Assembly (NCBI GenBank): GCA_004297635.1
Contig: SCUQ01000171.1
Location: 1 to 5,737 of the forward strand
From: Rhizorhabdus sp.
GTDB taxonomy: Bacteria; Pseudomonadota; Alphaproteobacteria; Sphingomonadales; Sphingomonadaceae
Length of the DNA: 5,737 bases
Reading direction: 5' to 3'
A program made the position numbers and the translations under genes. The notes under the pieces are model-generated. The model did no database searches. It had not been told where the DNA came from and saw only the letters and a list, made by a program, of their open reading frames with translations. Positions 4,905 through 5,737 of the stretch are shown here, piece by piece (within the stretch, counting starts at the first letter, position 1; each line of letters starts with the position of its first letter).

Positions 4905-5737
4905 TCAAACCCCATGATAATGCCGGAACCAATCGACGAAGCGCGGCACGCCCACGTCGATGGTCGTCGTCGGGCGATAGCCCAGGTCGCGCTCGATCGC
5001 GCTGATGTCGGCGAAGGTCTCATGCACGTCGCCGGGCTGCATCGGCTTCATGTCGCGGATGGCGGCGCGGCCGCAGGCCTGCTCGATCAGGTCGATCAGC
5101 CGGGTCAGTTCTTCCGAACGGTGATTGCCGATATTGTAGAGCGCATGGCAGGCGCGGCTGCCGCCCGGCTTCCCGGCGCCGTCATCGGCCGGGGCATGAT
5201 CGAGCGCCGCCACCACGCCGGACACGATATCGTCGATATAGGTGAAGTCGCGCCGCATCTCGCCGCCGTTGAACACCGATATCGGGCGTCCCGCCAGGAT
5301 TGCATCGGTGAACAGCCACAAGGCCATGTCGGGTCGGCCCCAGGGGCCATAGACGGTGAAGAAGCGCAGTCCCGTCATCGGCAGCCGGTAGAGATGGGCG
5401 TAGGTTTCGCTCATCAGCTCGTCGGCTTTCTTGGTTGCGGCATAGAGCGACAGCGGATGATCGACCCTGTCCTCGACCCGGAAGGGCAGCTCGTCATTGC
5501 CGCCATAGACCGAGGACGAGGACGCATAGACGAGATGTGCGGCGCCGCGCTGGCGCGCCAGCTCCAGCATGTTGAGATGCCCGACCAGATTGCTCTGCGC
5601 ATAGGCGCGCGGGTTGTCGATCGAATAGCGCACCCCCGCCTGCGCGCCCAGATGAACGATCCGATCGAATTCCGCGCCGGCCAGGGCTGCCGCCAGCGCT
5701 TCGTGATCGGCGAAGTCGCAGCGCATGAAATGATAGC
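4905..5737 (-). CDS. UDP-glucuronate 4-epimerase-like NAD-dependent epimerase, N-terminus beyond window
   Basis: The reading frame enters from the right edge and stops at 4905-4907; 276 full codons are visible, of which the first three precede the internal Met at 5726. The N-terminal NAD-binding glycine motif (GxxGxxG) is outside the window. Counting from that Met, the extended SDR features are VHLGAQAGVRYS (24-35), the catalytic serine region VYASSSSVYG (66-75), the YxxxK pair Y95 and K99 in SLYAATKK, then RFFTVYGPWGRPDMA (121-135), RRDFTYIDD (158-166), NIGNH (198-202) and PMQPGDVHETFAD (228-240). The GPWGRPDMA and PMQPGDV signatures favour UDP-glucuronate 4-epimerase, which makes UDP-galacturonate for surface polysaccharides, over UDP-glucose epimerase or dTDP-glucose dehydratase. 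It heads the visible part of a - strand operon with the lipoprotein and hydrolase genes. No damage is visible in the part seen. Confidence 0.92.
   Translation of the reverse strand, partial: YHFMRCDFADHEALAAALAGAEFDRIVHLGAQAGVRYSIDNPRAYAQSNLVGHLNMLELARQRGAAHLVYASSSSVYGGNDELPFRVEDRVDHPLSLYAATKKADELMSETYAHLYRLPMTGLRFFTVYGPWGRPDMALWLFTDAILAGRPISVFNGGEMRRDFTYIDDIVSGVVAALDHAPADDGAGKPGGSRACHALYNIGNHRSEELTRLIDLIEQACGRAAIRDMKPMQPGDVHETFADISAIERDLGYRPTTTIDVGVPRFVDWFRHYHGV

Noticed and set aside
3724..4917. A 397-codon open frame on the + strand opposite the hydrolase and lipoprotein genes
   Set aside because: Its predicted protein is Arg/Pro/Gly-rich with no recognisable motif, while the opposite strand encodes an intact Cys-His-Asp hydrolase and a clear lipobox. 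Long antisense frames are common in GC-rich DNA.
4901..5023. Longer lipoprotein reading frame starting within the epimerase gene
   Set aside because: The added N-terminus is an Arg/Ser-rich shadow of the epimerase and would hide the lipoprotein signal, which needs to be near the N-terminus.

Overview
The window is GC-rich and densely coded. It looks like a stretch of chromosome from an alphaproteobacterium, most likely a sphingomonad. This is inferred from the GC-rich codon use, the type of OmpA-like C-terminus, the Bax-inhibitor-1 protein, and the exopolysaccharide-type WecG and UDP-glucuronate-epimerase proteins. No rRNA or tRNA genes, CRISPR arrays, insertion sequences or phage genes were seen.

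Left part (1-1322, + strand). The window opens with the last 50 codons of an OmpA-family outer-membrane protein. A perfect 9-bp inverted repeat and then a strong intrinsic terminator follow. Next come a periplasmic Cu,Zn superoxide dismutase (sodC) and a cytoplasmic low-molecular-weight protein tyrosine phosphatase, whose start overlaps the sodC stop in an ATGA, so the two are probably co-translated.

Middle (1307-3564). A 2H-family RNA 2',3'-cyclic phosphodiesterase (thpR/ligT type) lies on the - strand and converges on the phosphatase gene, overlapping it by 16 bp. A 175-bp divergent intergenic region then carries a candidate promoter and a short terminator-like leader hairpin for a seven-helix BI-1/YccA-family membrane protein on the + strand. 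That gene ends at a perfect intrinsic terminator. A WecG/TagA/CpsF-family (GT26) glycosyltransferase gene follows on the + strand.

Right part (3634-5737, - strand). Three tightly packed genes are read right to left: a UDP-glucuronate-4-epimerase-like SDR enzyme (N-terminus beyond the window), a small uncharacterised lipoprotein, and a dienelactone-hydrolase-family protein with a Tat-like N-terminal segment. The first two abut or overlap depending on the start chosen, and the third follows after 19 bp, so they are probably one transcript.

The genes do not form one evident pathway. The epimerase and the WecG-type transferase both fit cell-surface polysaccharide synthesis. SodC, the OmpA-like protein and the lipoprotein are envelope proteins. 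The phosphatase could act on a polysaccharide tyrosine kinase, but no kinase is in view. I see no convincing new defence or mobile system. The least explained items are the small lipoprotein in the epimerase-hydrolase operon, the BI-1 leader hairpin and the sodC-phosphatase coupling.
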